Below are positions 49,739-57,738 of a DNA stretch of 64,000 bases, piece by piece. A program made the position numbers and the translations under genes. The notes beneath the pieces were generated by a model. The model searched no databases and was not told where the DNA came from. It was given only the letters and a program-made list of their open reading frames with translations. The number at the start of each line of letters is the position of its first letter. Within the stretch, counting starts at the first letter, position 1. The DNA is from an uncultured Oscillospiraceae bacterium. GTDB lineage: Bacteria; Bacillota; Clostridia; Oscillospirales; Acutalibacteraceae. The DNA lies in contig URFG01000001.1 in the NCBI GenBank assembly GCA_900547095.1, positions 205,456-269,455 of the forward strand, read 5' to 3'.

Positions 49739-50314
49739 GTGTGGCTTTTGTCTTCTTTACCGATATTTATAAAATATATTATTGTATTTTTCGTTTCAAT
49801 GGTGCCTATCGTGGAGCTTCGGGGCGCAATTCCGATAGCGGAAAGCTTAAAGCTTGATATTTTCCTTTATTATCCGATATCCATTATAGGAAATATGCTT
49901 CCCGTGCCAATCATTTATCTTTTTGCGAGAAAGGTGCTTTTGTGGGGAAAGGATAAAAAAGTTATCGGTAAATTTTTCACCTGGTGCCTGCAAAAAGGCG
50001 AAAAGGGAGGAGAAAAGCTCAAAGAATCCGCGGGAAACAAAGGAATTTTCCTCGCGCTTATGATATTCGTGGGAATTCCGCTCCCCGGAACAGGCGCCTG
50101 GACGGGAACTTTGGCGGCAAGCTTTTTAAATCTCGATTTCAAAACAAGTATCTGCGCCGTATCGCTCGGAGTTGTGCTCGCGGGAATCATTATGTCGCTC
50201 GGAAGCAAAATAGTGGCAATTTTAGGCTGGATAGGTGTTATTGCCATAATCGCGGCAATACTTTTGATATCGGTTCTTTGGGTAATACTTTCAAAAAGTA
50301 AAAAATCCCGTTAA
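49739..50314 (+). CDS. Small multidrug export family (COG2426) membrane protein
   Basis: A 191-residue membrane protein with about five helices. The hallmark near the N-terminus, MVPIVELRGAIPIAESLKL, and the central GIPLPGTGAWTGTLAASFL loop place it in the Sm_multidrug_ex (COG2426) family, whose transport role is poorly known. The start is uncertain: GTG at 49739 would leave almost no leader if the TATAAT at 49721-49726 is used; TTG at 49748 is an alternative. It precedes the lysine riboswitch without sharing its control. Confidence 0.85.
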   Translation: MWLLSSLPIFIKYIIVFFVSMVPIVELRGAIPIAESLKLDIFLYYPISIIGNMLPVPIIYLFARKVLLWGKDKKVIGKFFTWCLQKGEKGGEKLKESAGNKGIFLALMIFVGIPLPGTGAWTGTLAASFLNLDFKTSICAVSLGVVLAGIIMSLGSKIVAILGWIGVIAIIAAILLISVLWVILSKSKKSR

Positions 50315-50381
50315 AATTCACTGAAATTGAGCTTTAAATTATAAAATATTACCGCAATTTGCAAAAATTTTAAAAAAACAC

Positions 50382-50409
50382 TTGATTTTTTAAAATAAGA
50401 TAGTATAAT
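50382..50409 (+). promoter_or_regulatory. Promoter of the lysine riboswitch transcript
   Basis: TTGATT (50382-50387), 16-base spacer, TATAAT (50404-50409). Confidence 0.75.
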
Positions 50410-50414
50410 GTAGT

Positions 50415-50672
50415 CAATAAAATTGAACAGTCGATAACGAATTGTTAGAGGCGCAAAAGTAAAGAGTAGTTAGCTTTTGGCACTCATTTGCCCATAAAAG
50501 CGAAACAAAAGGTGCTTTTGCCGAAACCGGACCGTTAATGAGGCGGAGAGGTTGGGAGCAAGAATAATATTCTTGCTACTGTCGCAACACTTTTGCGGAG
50601 TGCTACAAATCGTATTCATAGTTTTAGTTTATGAAAACGGTCAAAGCATTCGGTTTTGACCGTTCTTTTTTA
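50415..50672 (+). ncRNA. Lysine riboswitch (L-box) with terminator
   Basis: Conserved aptamer parts are in order: AGAGGCGC and AAGAGTAG in P1/P2, GGTGCTTTTGCCGAA in the P3/P4 region, and GGTTGGGAGCAAGAA with the matching TTCTTGCTACTGTC in P5. A terminator stem AACGGTCAAA / TTTGACCGTT with a T-run (50636-50670) precedes the transporter genes. Lysine should switch off the ABC transporter. Confidence 0.9.
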
Positions 50673-50698
50673 TACATTATTTTCGGAGGTATAAAAAA

Positions 50699-51541
50699 AT
50701 GAAAAGATTACTTGCAATTTTAACAGCCGTTGTTCTCACCGCGTCGCTTATGACCGCGTGCGGAGGAACAAAAAAAGCTAAGACAGGTGTTGAGGACGGA
50801 GTTCTCACTGTCGCAATGGAGTGCGCTTATGCGCCTTACAACTGGACTCAGGCAGACGATGCTAACGGCGCCGTTCCGATAAAGGACTCGAAAGAGTACG
50901 CTAACGGTTACGATATTATGATGGCCAAGAAGATCTGCGAGGCAAATAATTGGAAACTTGAAGTTGTCCGCCTTGACTGGGATTCATTGGTTCCCGCTGT
51001 TCAGACAGGCAAGGTCGACGCGGTAATCGCAGGTCAGTCTATGACAGAAGAAAGAAAGAAGCAGGTTGATTTCGCAGGACCTTATATTTATGCGAGCATC
51101 GTTTGTATGACCAAAAAGGATTCCAAGTTTGCAAATGCAACAAAGCTTTCCGATCTTTCGGGCGGCAAGTGCACTTCTCAGCTCGGCACCATTTGGTATG
51201 ATACCTGCCTGCCGCAGATAAATGGCGCTGATATTCAGACCGCTCAGGAAACCGCTCCTTCTATGCTTATGGCTCTTGAAACAGGCGCTGTTGATTTCAT
51301 CTGCACCGATATGCCGACAGCTCAGGGCGCGCTTATAGCCTACAGCGATCTTAAGATCCTCGATCTTGAAGAGAATTCTTTCGATGTTGACGAAGGCGAT
51401 ATCAACATCGGTGTATCCGTTAAGAAAGGTAACACCGAACTTAAGGATAAAATAGACAGCGTTTTAAAGAAAATGACTGCCGACGATTTCAATAAGATTA
51501 TGGCAGAGGCTACAAAAATTCAGCCTCTTGCAGAGAAATAA
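50699..51541 (+). CDS. Amino-acid ABC transporter binding lipoprotein (probably lysine)
   Basis: A 280-residue family 3 solute-binding protein with a lipobox at TACGG. Typical segments are visible: DGVLTVAMECAYAPYNWTQ, NGYDIMMAKKICE, and VDAVIAGQSMTEERKKQVDF. It captures a basic or polar amino acid outside the membrane. The lysine riboswitch in its leader makes lysine the most likely substrate; this is inference from regulation, not from the binding pocket. The permease follows 15 bases later. Confidence 0.92.
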   Translation: MKRLLAILTAVVLTASLMTACGGTKKAKTGVEDGVLTVAMECAYAPYNWTQADDANGAVPIKDSKEYANGYDIMMAKKICEANNWKLEVVRLDWDSLVPAVQTGKVDAVIAGQSMTEERKKQVDFAGPYIYASIVCMTKKDSKFANATKLSDLSGGKCTSQLGTIWYDTCLPQINGADIQTAQETAPSMLMALETGAVDFICTDMPTAQGALIAYSDLKILDLEENSFDVDEGDINIGVSVKKGNTELKDKIDSVLKKMTADDFNKIMAEATKIQPLAEK

Positions 51542-51556
51542 TACGGGAGAATTTAT

Positions 51557-52363
51557 ATGAATAAGCTTGCAGAGCTTTGGAAAGATATTGTCGAATGCTG
51601 GTCAAGCAGCTCCTCGCAGTATCTTACCGGCGCTCTTAAAACGATAGAGCTTGCCCTGGTTGCGACCGCTATAGGCTGCATTATAGGACTTGCCTGCGGA
51701 ATAATTCAGACTATTCCGTGCGCTAAAAAGGATAATATCGTAAAGAAGATAATTTTAGGTATCGTTAAAGCGATAGTCCGCATATATGTTGAGGTGTTCA
51801 GAGGAACGCCGATGATAATTCAGGCGATATTTATTTTCTATGCACTTCCCTATTTTACGGACGGCGCGATAAATTTAGAGGTCACGCTCGCGGCTTACCT
51901 CGTTGTTTCGATAAACACGGGCGCTTATATGGCGGAAACAGTGCGCGGAGGAATTATGTCTATCGATATCGGGCAGACAGAGGGCGCAAAGTCTATCGGA
52001 ATGAACCATTTCAAGACAATGCTCTATGTTATCCTGCCGCAGACTATCCGCAACATTATCCCTCAGATAGGCAACAACCTTATTATAAACATTAAGGATA
52101 CTTCGGTTATGTTCGTTATAGGTTATGCCGAGCTGTTTGCGGCGCATAAGGCGATCGTCGGAGCAAAATATGTTTATTTCCCGAGCGCGGTTATAACCCT
52201 TACAATCTATCTCATTATGACTGTTATCTGCTCGCTTATTTTAAGACTGTGGGAGAAGAAGATGGACGGTCCGGCTAACTTCGATGTTGCTACGACCGAC
52301 ACTCTCGCTCACACCAGCGGAACAATTTCTTATGTAAAAAAGCATAAAAAGGAGGTAAGATGA
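51557..52363 (+). CDS. Amino-acid ABC transporter permease (probably lysine)
   Basis: A 268-residue HisM/GlnP-type permease with about five helices. The N-terminal GALKTIELALVATAIG and the EAA coupling motif GAKSIGMNHFKTMLYVILPQ are clear. It forms the membrane channel for the binding protein upstream, and overlaps the ATPase gene by four bases. The C-terminal tail (about residues 235-268) is hydrophilic and longer than usual. Confidence 0.93.
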   Translation: MNKLAELWKDIVECWSSSSSQYLTGALKTIELALVATAIGCIIGLACGIIQTIPCAKKDNIVKKIILGIVKAIVRIYVEVFRGTPMIIQAIFIFYALPYFTDGAINLEVTLAAYLVVSINTGAYMAETVRGGIMSIDIGQTEGAKSIGMNHFKTMLYVILPQTIRNIIPQIGNNLIINIKDTSVMFVIGYAELFAAHKAIVGAKYVYFPSAVITLTIYLIMTVICSLILRLWEKKMDGPANFDVATTDTLAHTSGTISYVKKHKKEVR

Positions 52364-53103
52364 TGTCGGAACCGATTTTAGAGGTAAAGCATTTATCAAA
52401 AACCTTCGGTAAGCACGAGGTGCTTAAGGATATCGATTTTTCCGTGGAAAAAGGCGAAGTCATAAGTATTATAGGCGCGTCGGGATCGGGCAAATCGACC
52501 TTGCTTCGATGCATAAATCTTCTTGAAACTCCGTCTTCGGGCGAGGTTATGTATCACGGAGAAAACATTGAAAAGCTTAAAGGCGGCGAAAGCGCTTACC
52601 GCTCGCACGTGGGAATGGTGTTTCAGTCCTTTAATCTTTTTAATAATATGACCGCTCTTAAAAACTGTATGGTCGGTCAGATAAAGGTGCTTAAAAGATC
52701 CAAAGCCGAGGCTAAGGAAACGGCGCTTAAATATCTCGAAAAGGTGGGAATGGCGCCTTATATCAACGCCAAGCCCTCGCAGCTTTCGGGAGGTCAGAAG
52801 CAGAGGGTGGCAATAGCAAGAGCGCTTGCTATGAACCCCGAAGTCCTGCTTTTTGACGAGCCGACAAGCGCGCTTGATCCGCAAATGGTAGGCGAAGTTC
52901 TCGATGTTATGAGAAATCTCGCAAAAGAGGGGCTCACGATGATAGTCGTGACCCACGAAATGGCTTTTGCAAAGGATGTTTCGTCAAGAGTGGTATTTAT
53001 GGCTGACGGCGTTATCTGCGAAGAGGGAACTCCGGCGGACATATTCGAAAACCCAAAAACGGAAAAAACAAAAGAATTTTTATCCCGCTATCTTTCAAGA
53101 TAA
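52360..53103 (+). CDS. Amino-acid ABC transporter ATPase (probably lysine)
   Basis: A 247-residue polar amino acid ABC ATPase (GlnQ/HisP type). Walker A GASGSGKST, signature LSGGQKQRVAIARAL, Walker B VLLFDEPTSALDP and switch VVTHEMAFA are all intact. Two ATG codons are adjacent (52360 and 52363) behind GGAGG; spacing slightly favours the second, and the choice changes one residue. It ends the lysine transporter operon before the palindrome at 53151-53177. Confidence 0.95.
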   Translation: MMSEPILEVKHLSKTFGKHEVLKDIDFSVEKGEVISIIGASGSGKSTLLRCINLLETPSSGEVMYHGENIEKLKGGESAYRSHVGMVFQSFNLFNNMTALKNCMVGQIKVLKRSKAEAKETALKYLEKVGMAPYINAKPSQLSGGQKQRVAIARALAMNPEVLLFDEPTSALDPQMVGEVLDVMRNLAKEGLTMIVVTHEMAFAKDVSSRVVFMADGVICEEGTPADIFENPKTEKTKEFLSRYLSR

Positions 53104-53150
53104 AACAAACTTAAAAATTCTGACAAAATAAAACATCAAACAGTCAGTAA

Positions 53151-53177
53151 ATGAGTCCGGTATTATACCGGACTCAT
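53151..53177. terminator. Terminator between the lysine transporter and RluA-type gene
   Basis: Perfect 13-bp inverted repeat ATGAGTCCGGTAT / ATACCGGACTCAT followed by TGCTTTTAGC. T-run is weak, but the position between convergent genes fits. Confidence 0.78.
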
Positions 53178-53219
53178 TGCTTTTAGCTGTTTAAAACAAA
53201 ATATGCTTACAAAAAGATT

Positions 53220-54227
53220 CTAACTCTTGTGATGAATATCAGGCAGGATAGGATTATTTATTTCTTCCGATTTTATTCCGAAAAGTTCTCTCGAAAAGAA
53301 CACATCTTTTACGCAAAAGGTCTTTTTGTCAAGATAAGAAAGAATTCCCGCATCGGTCTTAAAATCAAAGGTAAGCTTATAAGAATAAAGTGCCTGCTTG
53401 TTATAGCCTATCTTTTTATCTTCTTTAATGCTTCCGTATTTCCCGTCCCCTAAAAGCGGGTGCCCGATACTTGCAAACTGCGCTCTTATCTGGTGGGTCC
53501 GCCCGGTATAGAGCTTTATTTCAAGAAGAGAAAGCCCTGATTTATAGGCTAATGTTCTGTAGCCTGTTTTGACAGAAAGATTATTGTCGGTTTTTTTTCG
53601 GCTTAAATAGACCTTGTTTTTCTCACTGTTTTTCTCTAAAAACGCCTCCAAAATTCCCGACTCTTTTTTTAATTTTCCGTGTACAGCCGCAAGATAAAGC
53701 TTATCTATCTCGCGGTTTTTTATCTTTTCACACAAAATTTTAAGCGCCTGCGCGTTTTTAGCGGCTATTACGATTCCCGCGGTGTTGCGGTCTATCCTGT
53801 TTGCAAGAGCGGGAGCAAAGCTGTTTTCTTTTTCGGGGTCATACTCGCCCTTATTATAAAGATAATGCTGAATTCTGCCGATAAGGGTATCGCGGTACTC
53901 ATTTTTATCCGGGTGAACTATAAGTCCCTGCGGCTTGTCCGCAAGCAGGATATTTTCATCTTCATAAACCACCGTGATATTATCCTTAGAGCTTAAAAAA
54001 TCATAGGTTTTGGGCTTTTGCTCAAAAAACTCGTCGCTTATATAAGCCTCGACCGTATCGCCCGATCTCAGCCTCGTGCCGATCTGGGCCCGCTTTGAAT
54101 TTACTTTTATCCTCTTTATCCTTATATACTTATAAAGAAGAGCTTTGGGCATTGTCGGGCAGACGCGCGCCATAAAGGAATCAAGGCGCTTGCCCTCATC
54201 ATTGATTTTAATTTCAAATTTTTTCAT
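53220..54227 (-). CDS. RluA family pseudouridine synthase
   Basis: A 335-residue RNA pseudouridine synthase with an N-terminal S4 RNA-binding domain (GKRLDSFMARVCPTM, then IRIKRIKVNSKRA) and the RluA catalytic core. The catalytic Asp is in ANRIDRNTAGIVIAA (canonical HRLDxxTSG; here N-R-I-D-R-N-T). Also seen are LIVHPDKNE and YTGRTHQIRAQFASIGHPL. The ATG at 54227 is preferred to the GTG at 54239, whose upstream sequence lacks a ribosome site. Target uridines cannot be determined from sequence. Confidence 0.93.
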   Translation of the reverse strand: MKKFEIKINDEGKRLDSFMARVCPTMPKALLYKYIRIKRIKVNSKRAQIGTRLRSGDTVEAYISDEFFEQKPKTYDFLSSKDNITVVYEDENILLADKPQGLIVHPDKNEYRDTLIGRIQHYLYNKGEYDPEKENSFAPALANRIDRNTAGIVIAAKNAQALKILCEKIKNREIDKLYLAAVHGKLKKESGILEAFLEKNSEKNKVYLSRKKTDNNLSVKTGYRTLAYKSGLSLLEIKLYTGRTHQIRAQFASIGHPLLGDGKYGSIKEDKKIGYNKQALYSYKLTFDFKTDAGILSYLDKKTFCVKDVFFSRELFGIKSEEINNPILPDIHHKS

Positions 54228-54245
54228 TTTGAGTATCACACTTTA

Positions 54246-54274
54246 TTGATTTATTTTGAAAAATGAGTTATAAT
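54246..54274 (+). promoter_or_regulatory. Predicted promoter of the RadC-like gene
   Basis: TTGATT (54246-54251), 17-base spacer, TATAAT (54269-54274); start near 54281. Confidence 0.7.
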
Positions 54275-54309
54275 AGAAAAAATATTCAGTATTGAGGAGA
54301 AAAAAGAAA

Positions 54310-55050
54310 TTGGAAGAACCGGACATACACAGCGGCCATAGAAACCGGATCAAACAAGAATTTCTTAAATACGGATATGATGAAACCACTTCCGACGAAA
54401 AAGTTCTTGAACATCTACTGTTTTATTGCGTCACAAGGAAAGACACTGTCCCGATAGTGAACGAATTGCTTTTAAGATTCAGAAATATCGCAGGAGTTAT
54501 AGACGCACCGATAAGCGAACTTATCGCCGTTTCGGGAATAACCGAAAATGCGGCGATACTGTTAAAGCTTGTTTTGCCGATTGCAAGAATTTATAATTAC
54601 CAAAAGGGCAAAACCACTGCTGAATTTAACTCCTTAGAGCAGATCGGCAACTATATTCTTAATAAATACACCGGGTGTAAAACCGAGCGGTTAAGCGCAC
54701 TCGGAATGGATGCTTTGGGAAGAAAACTCTTTTTCGAGTTTCTTTCCGACGGGAGCATTGAATCCGTGGGACTTTCTATTAGAACAGTCTTAAAAGTTAT
54801 GCTTGAAAAAAACGCGTCAGCCGTGGTGCTTGCGCACAATCATCCGGGCGGAGTTGCTATTCCGAGCACGGAGGATATTTTCTCAACCTTTGAGCTTGCA
54901 AGCGCCTTAAGAAAGGTGGGGCTGAAACTGCTCGACCATATCATAATTGCCGACGGCGACTATGTTTCTATGCGGCAGAGCAAAAACCTCTGCGAAATAT
55001 TCACAAATCCGAATCTTACCGCAGAAGATATATTACATTTCAAGCTTTAA
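54310..55050 (+). CDS. RadC-like JAB/MPN domain protein
   Basis: A 246-residue RadC family protein. The N-terminal helical part contains an HhH-like segment (IAVSGITENAAILLKLV) and the C-terminal JAB1/MPN-like domain carries the metal motif VVLAHNHPGGVAIPSTED (H-x-H then Asp). RadC was once called a DNA repair protein, but its actual role is unclear. The TTG at 54310 is chosen because GAGGAG (54294-54299) lies just upstream; the earlier TTG at 54292 is inside that site. Confidence 0.9.
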   Translation: MEEPDIHSGHRNRIKQEFLKYGYDETTSDEKVLEHLLFYCVTRKDTVPIVNELLLRFRNIAGVIDAPISELIAVSGITENAAILLKLVLPIARIYNYQKGKTTAEFNSLEQIGNYILNKYTGCKTERLSALGMDALGRKLFFEFLSDGSIESVGLSIRTVLKVMLEKNASAVVLAHNHPGGVAIPSTEDIFSTFELASALRKVGLKLLDHIIIADGDYVSMRQSKNLCEIFTNPNLTAEDILHFKL

Positions 55051-55078
55051 AATATTATATTACAGATATTATCTATTT

Positions 55079-55681
55079 TCAAGCATTTTGATTTTTTGAA
55101 AGAATGCCGATCAAAAAATAAATAAGAAGAATTAAAAATCGGTAATCGGTCTTATGAGAAAGAACGGATAAAACCAGCATAAAAAGCGAACCCGCGGCAA
55201 AGATGCCCGTGAGAATATCAACCGCCGCCGCACCGAACGACAGCGAGTGCTTACGTGACAAAAAAATATATAAAAGATCGCCGCCGTCAAGCCCATTTGC
55301 GGGAATGAGATTAAAAAGACCGTAAATAAGACTGCAAAAAGAGAAATTAAGCAGCATTTCAGAATTTAAAAGCTTATAAAAAACAAAAAACACGGCGAAA
55401 AAAACAATATTAAATAAAGGTCCCGCCGCCTGGATAAAAGCCTGTCCGCCGTAAGAAAAGCAAACGGACCTCACTATCTCAACAGAGCCTAAAGAAATTC
55501 TTATTTCGGAGGGCTTGTTTTTAAGTGCGGACATAGCAAAAATGTGTCCTCCCTCGTGAACTGCCGCCGCGAAAAAAGCAGGCATTAAAAGTCCTGTCCT
55601 GTCAAAAAGCAACAAAAGCGCAAAGAAAGCAACGAAGAGAAAAGAAATATAAATATCTGTTTTAAATACCCGAAATCTCAC
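55079..55681 (-). CDS. M50 family intramembrane zinc protease (SpoIVFB-like)
   Basis: A 200-residue site-2 protease with about five membrane helices. The zinc motif HEGGH (H42, E43, H46) lies in a hydrophobic segment and the third ligand Asp in FNLIPANGLDGGDLL near residue 134, both diagnostic of M50. The size and order resemble SpoIVFB, which activates pro-sigma-K in spores; but spore function is only suggested. Its start overlaps a 66-residue membrane protein upstream by four bases, an arrangement like spoIVFA-spoIVFB, except the partner here is much smaller. Confidence 0.88.
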   Translation of the reverse strand: MRFRVFKTDIYISFLFVAFFALLLLFDRTGLLMPAFFAAAVHEGGHIFAMSALKNKPSEIRISLGSVEIVRSVCFSYGGQAFIQAAGPLFNIVFFAVFFVFYKLLNSEMLLNFSFCSLIYGLFNLIPANGLDGGDLLYIFLSRKHSLSFGAAAVDILTGIFAAGSLFMLVLSVLSHKTDYRFLILLIYFLIGILSKNQNA

Positions 55682-55878
55682 TTTTTAAGCACCTCGGAAA
55701 CCGATGTGTCGTTTAAAAAATATTTTTTATAAAAATTTTGCGCCTTTTTAAATTCGGGTTTAAAAAAATATTTTAAAGTTATTACCGATAAGAGTATAAG
55801 CGATATAACGACCGCCTCGCAGATAACGATACGGCAAAAGGCAGGCATTCTTTTTATCTCTTTCTTTTCTTCTTCCAT
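55678..55878 (-). CDS. Small single-helix membrane protein upstream of the M50 protease
   Basis: A 66-residue protein: charged start (MEEEKKEIKRMP), one membrane helix (IVICEAVVISLILLSVITL, residues about 20-38), and a short basic, aromatic tail. It overlaps the M50 protease gene by four bases, so the two are translationally coupled. By position it resembles SpoIVFA, the inhibitor/partner of SpoIVFB, but lacks any LytM domain. The ATG at 55878 is about seven bases after AGAGGAA; 55884 is an alternative. Function inferred from context only. Confidence 0.65.
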   Translation of the reverse strand: MEEEKKEIKRMPAFCRIVICEAVVISLILLSVITLKYFFKPEFKKAQNFYKKYFLNDTSVSEVLKK

Positions 55879-55958
55879 AAACATATTCCTCTCATATTAT
55901 TGATAATATATATTAGATTTTAAAAAATTTTAGAACTTATAAAAAAGGAGCGGGTTTT

Positions 55959-56606
55959 ATGAATTTCGAAAAATATATTAAGGCTCTTGAAGAAAACAAT
56001 ATGAATGCCGTTTTCTGCGAAACGAAAGAAGATGTTTTAAAAGAGGTTAAAAAGTCACTTAAAAAAGGCGACAGTGTAGCATTCGGCGGAAGCGTAACCT
56101 TATCCGAATGCGGAGTGGATAGCCTCTTAAAAAACGGAGATTATGAATTTTTGGACCGCTTTAAACCGGGACTTACAGACGAAGAGAAAAAGGAAATATT
56201 TGCAAAAATTCTTAATTGCGATCACTATTTTTGCTCGGCTAACGCAATTACGCAAAACGGCGAGCTTGTAAATGTCGACGGGTTTTCAAACCGCGTGACC
56301 GCTCTTTGCTTCGGCCCGGAAAAGGTTACTGTGATAGCAGGTAAAAACAAGCTTGCGGGCGATTTAAAAGAGGCGTTTTTAAGGATAAAGACCGTCGCCG
56401 CGCCGAAAAACTGCGTAAGGCTTAAAAGAAACACCCCCTGCGCCGCAACCGGCAGGTGCGTTTCGCTTGAAAACAGTTCGGCTCCCGAAATCACAGACGG
56501 CTGCAAAAGCCCCGACCGCATTTGCAGAGATTATGTTATCTGCGGACCGCAGATGATAAAGGGCAGAATAACCGTGATTCTTTGCGGTGAGGATCTCGGA
56601 TATTAA
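55959..56606 (+). CDS. LUD-domain (DUF162) protein, lactate-utilisation type
   Basis: A 215-residue protein with one LUD domain, as in LutC/LutB of lactate oxidation. Visible family elements are VAFGGSVTLSECGV (about residue 42), FSNRVTALCFGPEKVTVIAG and the Cys-rich LKRNTPCAATGRCVS near residue 155. Unlike LutB it has no ferredoxin part, and no lutA or lactate permease is adjacent, so the link to lactate is from family only. AAGGAGCG precedes the ATG. Confidence 0.88.
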   Translation: MNFEKYIKALEENNMNAVFCETKEDVLKEVKKSLKKGDSVAFGGSVTLSECGVDSLLKNGDYEFLDRFKPGLTDEEKKEIFAKILNCDHYFCSANAITQNGELVNVDGFSNRVTALCFGPEKVTVIAGKNKLAGDLKEAFLRIKTVAAPKNCVRLKRNTPCAATGRCVSLENSSAPEITDGCKSPDRICRDYVICGPQMIKGRITVILCGEDLGY

Positions 56607-56624
56607 AATTTAAGAAAACTTCTA

Positions 56625-56653
56625 TTGAAAAAATGACTCTGTGAGAGTATAAT
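56625..56653 (+). promoter_or_regulatory. Predicted promoter of the DUF3048 gene
   Basis: TTGAAA (56625-56630), 17-base spacer, TATAAT (56648-56653). Confidence 0.72.
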
Positions 56654-56686
56654 TAATAGGAAATATATTATGGGGGAAGTATAAAA

Positions 56687-57721
56687 ATGAAAAAGATTTT
56701 ATCTTTGTCGCTCGCAGCTCTGCTTGTATGCTCGTTTGCGGGATGCAAAGCCAAAAAAGAAGCAGGCACTAAGGTTGAAAGCGAGCCCGCCTCTACACAG
56801 ACGGTCGATAAAGAACACACTGTAAATCCGCTCACGGGAACAAACGATTTAGCGGTATCCGCAAAATCCAAAAGACCTGTAGCGGTTATGATAAACAACA
56901 TTTATCAGGCGCAAAAGGTACAGACGGGATTATCTAAAGCCGATATTATATTCGAAACAGAGGTAGAGGGCGGAATTACCCGTCTTATGGCAGTTTACAA
57001 GGATATAACGGCAGTCGAAAAATTCGGCACGGTAAGATCGGCAAGATATCCTTATGTTGATCTCGCACTCGGACTTGACGCAATATATGTCCACCACGGT
57101 CAGGACCCGACCTACTGCGCTCCGCACCTTAAAGATATTGATCATTTCACAATTTCTGAAAACAACAGCGGTCAGCGCATTAAAAACGGTCTTTCTTCCG
57201 AGCATACACTTTACGGCTTCGGCCCTAAAACCTGGGACGCTCTTTCTAAAGCGATAAAGCGCACCACCGTTAAATCAGACGATACATTTATGAACTTCGC
57301 AAGAGAAGATAAAACGGTTACTCTTTCGGGAGGTACAGTTAGCAGCGTAACAGTTCCTTTCTCAACAAGCTATAAGACTGCTTTTACATACGACGCTCAG
57401 ACAGGTCTTTATACAAGACTTTCGGGCACCGAAGTCAGAGCCGACTATGTAACGGGGGAAACTACCCAGGTTAAAAACGTTTTCGTATTGCTGACTACCA
57501 TTTCCGATTATCCCGACGGCAAGCACCGTAAGGTTGACCTTACCGGCGGAGAGGGATATTATATCACAAACGGCACTTACACACCTGTTCGCTGGACAAA
57601 GGGCAGTGCAAACAGCTCAATTAAGATATCCGATGATTCGGGAAAAGCTATCGAAGTAAGCGCGGGCAAGTCGTATGTCTGCATAGCGGATAAAACAACT
57701 TCTCGCCCCACATTCCAATAA
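56687..57721 (+). CDS. DUF3048 domain lipoprotein (YerB-like)
   Basis: A 344-residue exported lipoprotein with lipobox SFAGC and a DUF3048 region: RPVAVMINNIYQAQKVQTG (about residue 65), IIFETEVEGGITRLMAVY and FGTVRSARYPYVDLALGLD, followed by a beta-rich C-terminal part with YTPVRWTKGS. The Bacillus homologue YerB has no firm function; a cell-envelope role is usually assumed. GGGGGAAG precedes the ATG. It is followed by galT 17 bases later in the same direction. Confidence 0.88.
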   Translation: MKKILSLSLAALLVCSFAGCKAKKEAGTKVESEPASTQTVDKEHTVNPLTGTNDLAVSAKSKRPVAVMINNIYQAQKVQTGLSKADIIFETEVEGGITRLMAVYKDITAVEKFGTVRSARYPYVDLALGLDAIYVHHGQDPTYCAPHLKDIDHFTISENNSGQRIKNGLSSEHTLYGFGPKTWDALSKAIKRTTVKSDDTFMNFAREDKTVTLSGGTVSSVTVPFSTSYKTAFTYDAQTGLYTRLSGTEVRADYVTGETTQVKNVFVLLTTISDYPDGKHRKVDLTGGEGYYITNGTYTPVRWTKGSANSSIKISDDSGKAIEVSAGKSYVCIADKTTSRPTFQ

Positions 57722-57738
57722 TGTGACAGGAGAATAAT

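Noticed and set aside
55678..55878. Toxin-antitoxin reading of the small membrane protein and M50 gene
   Set aside because: The second gene is a clear zinc protease with HEGGH; nothing resembles a known toxin or antitoxin.
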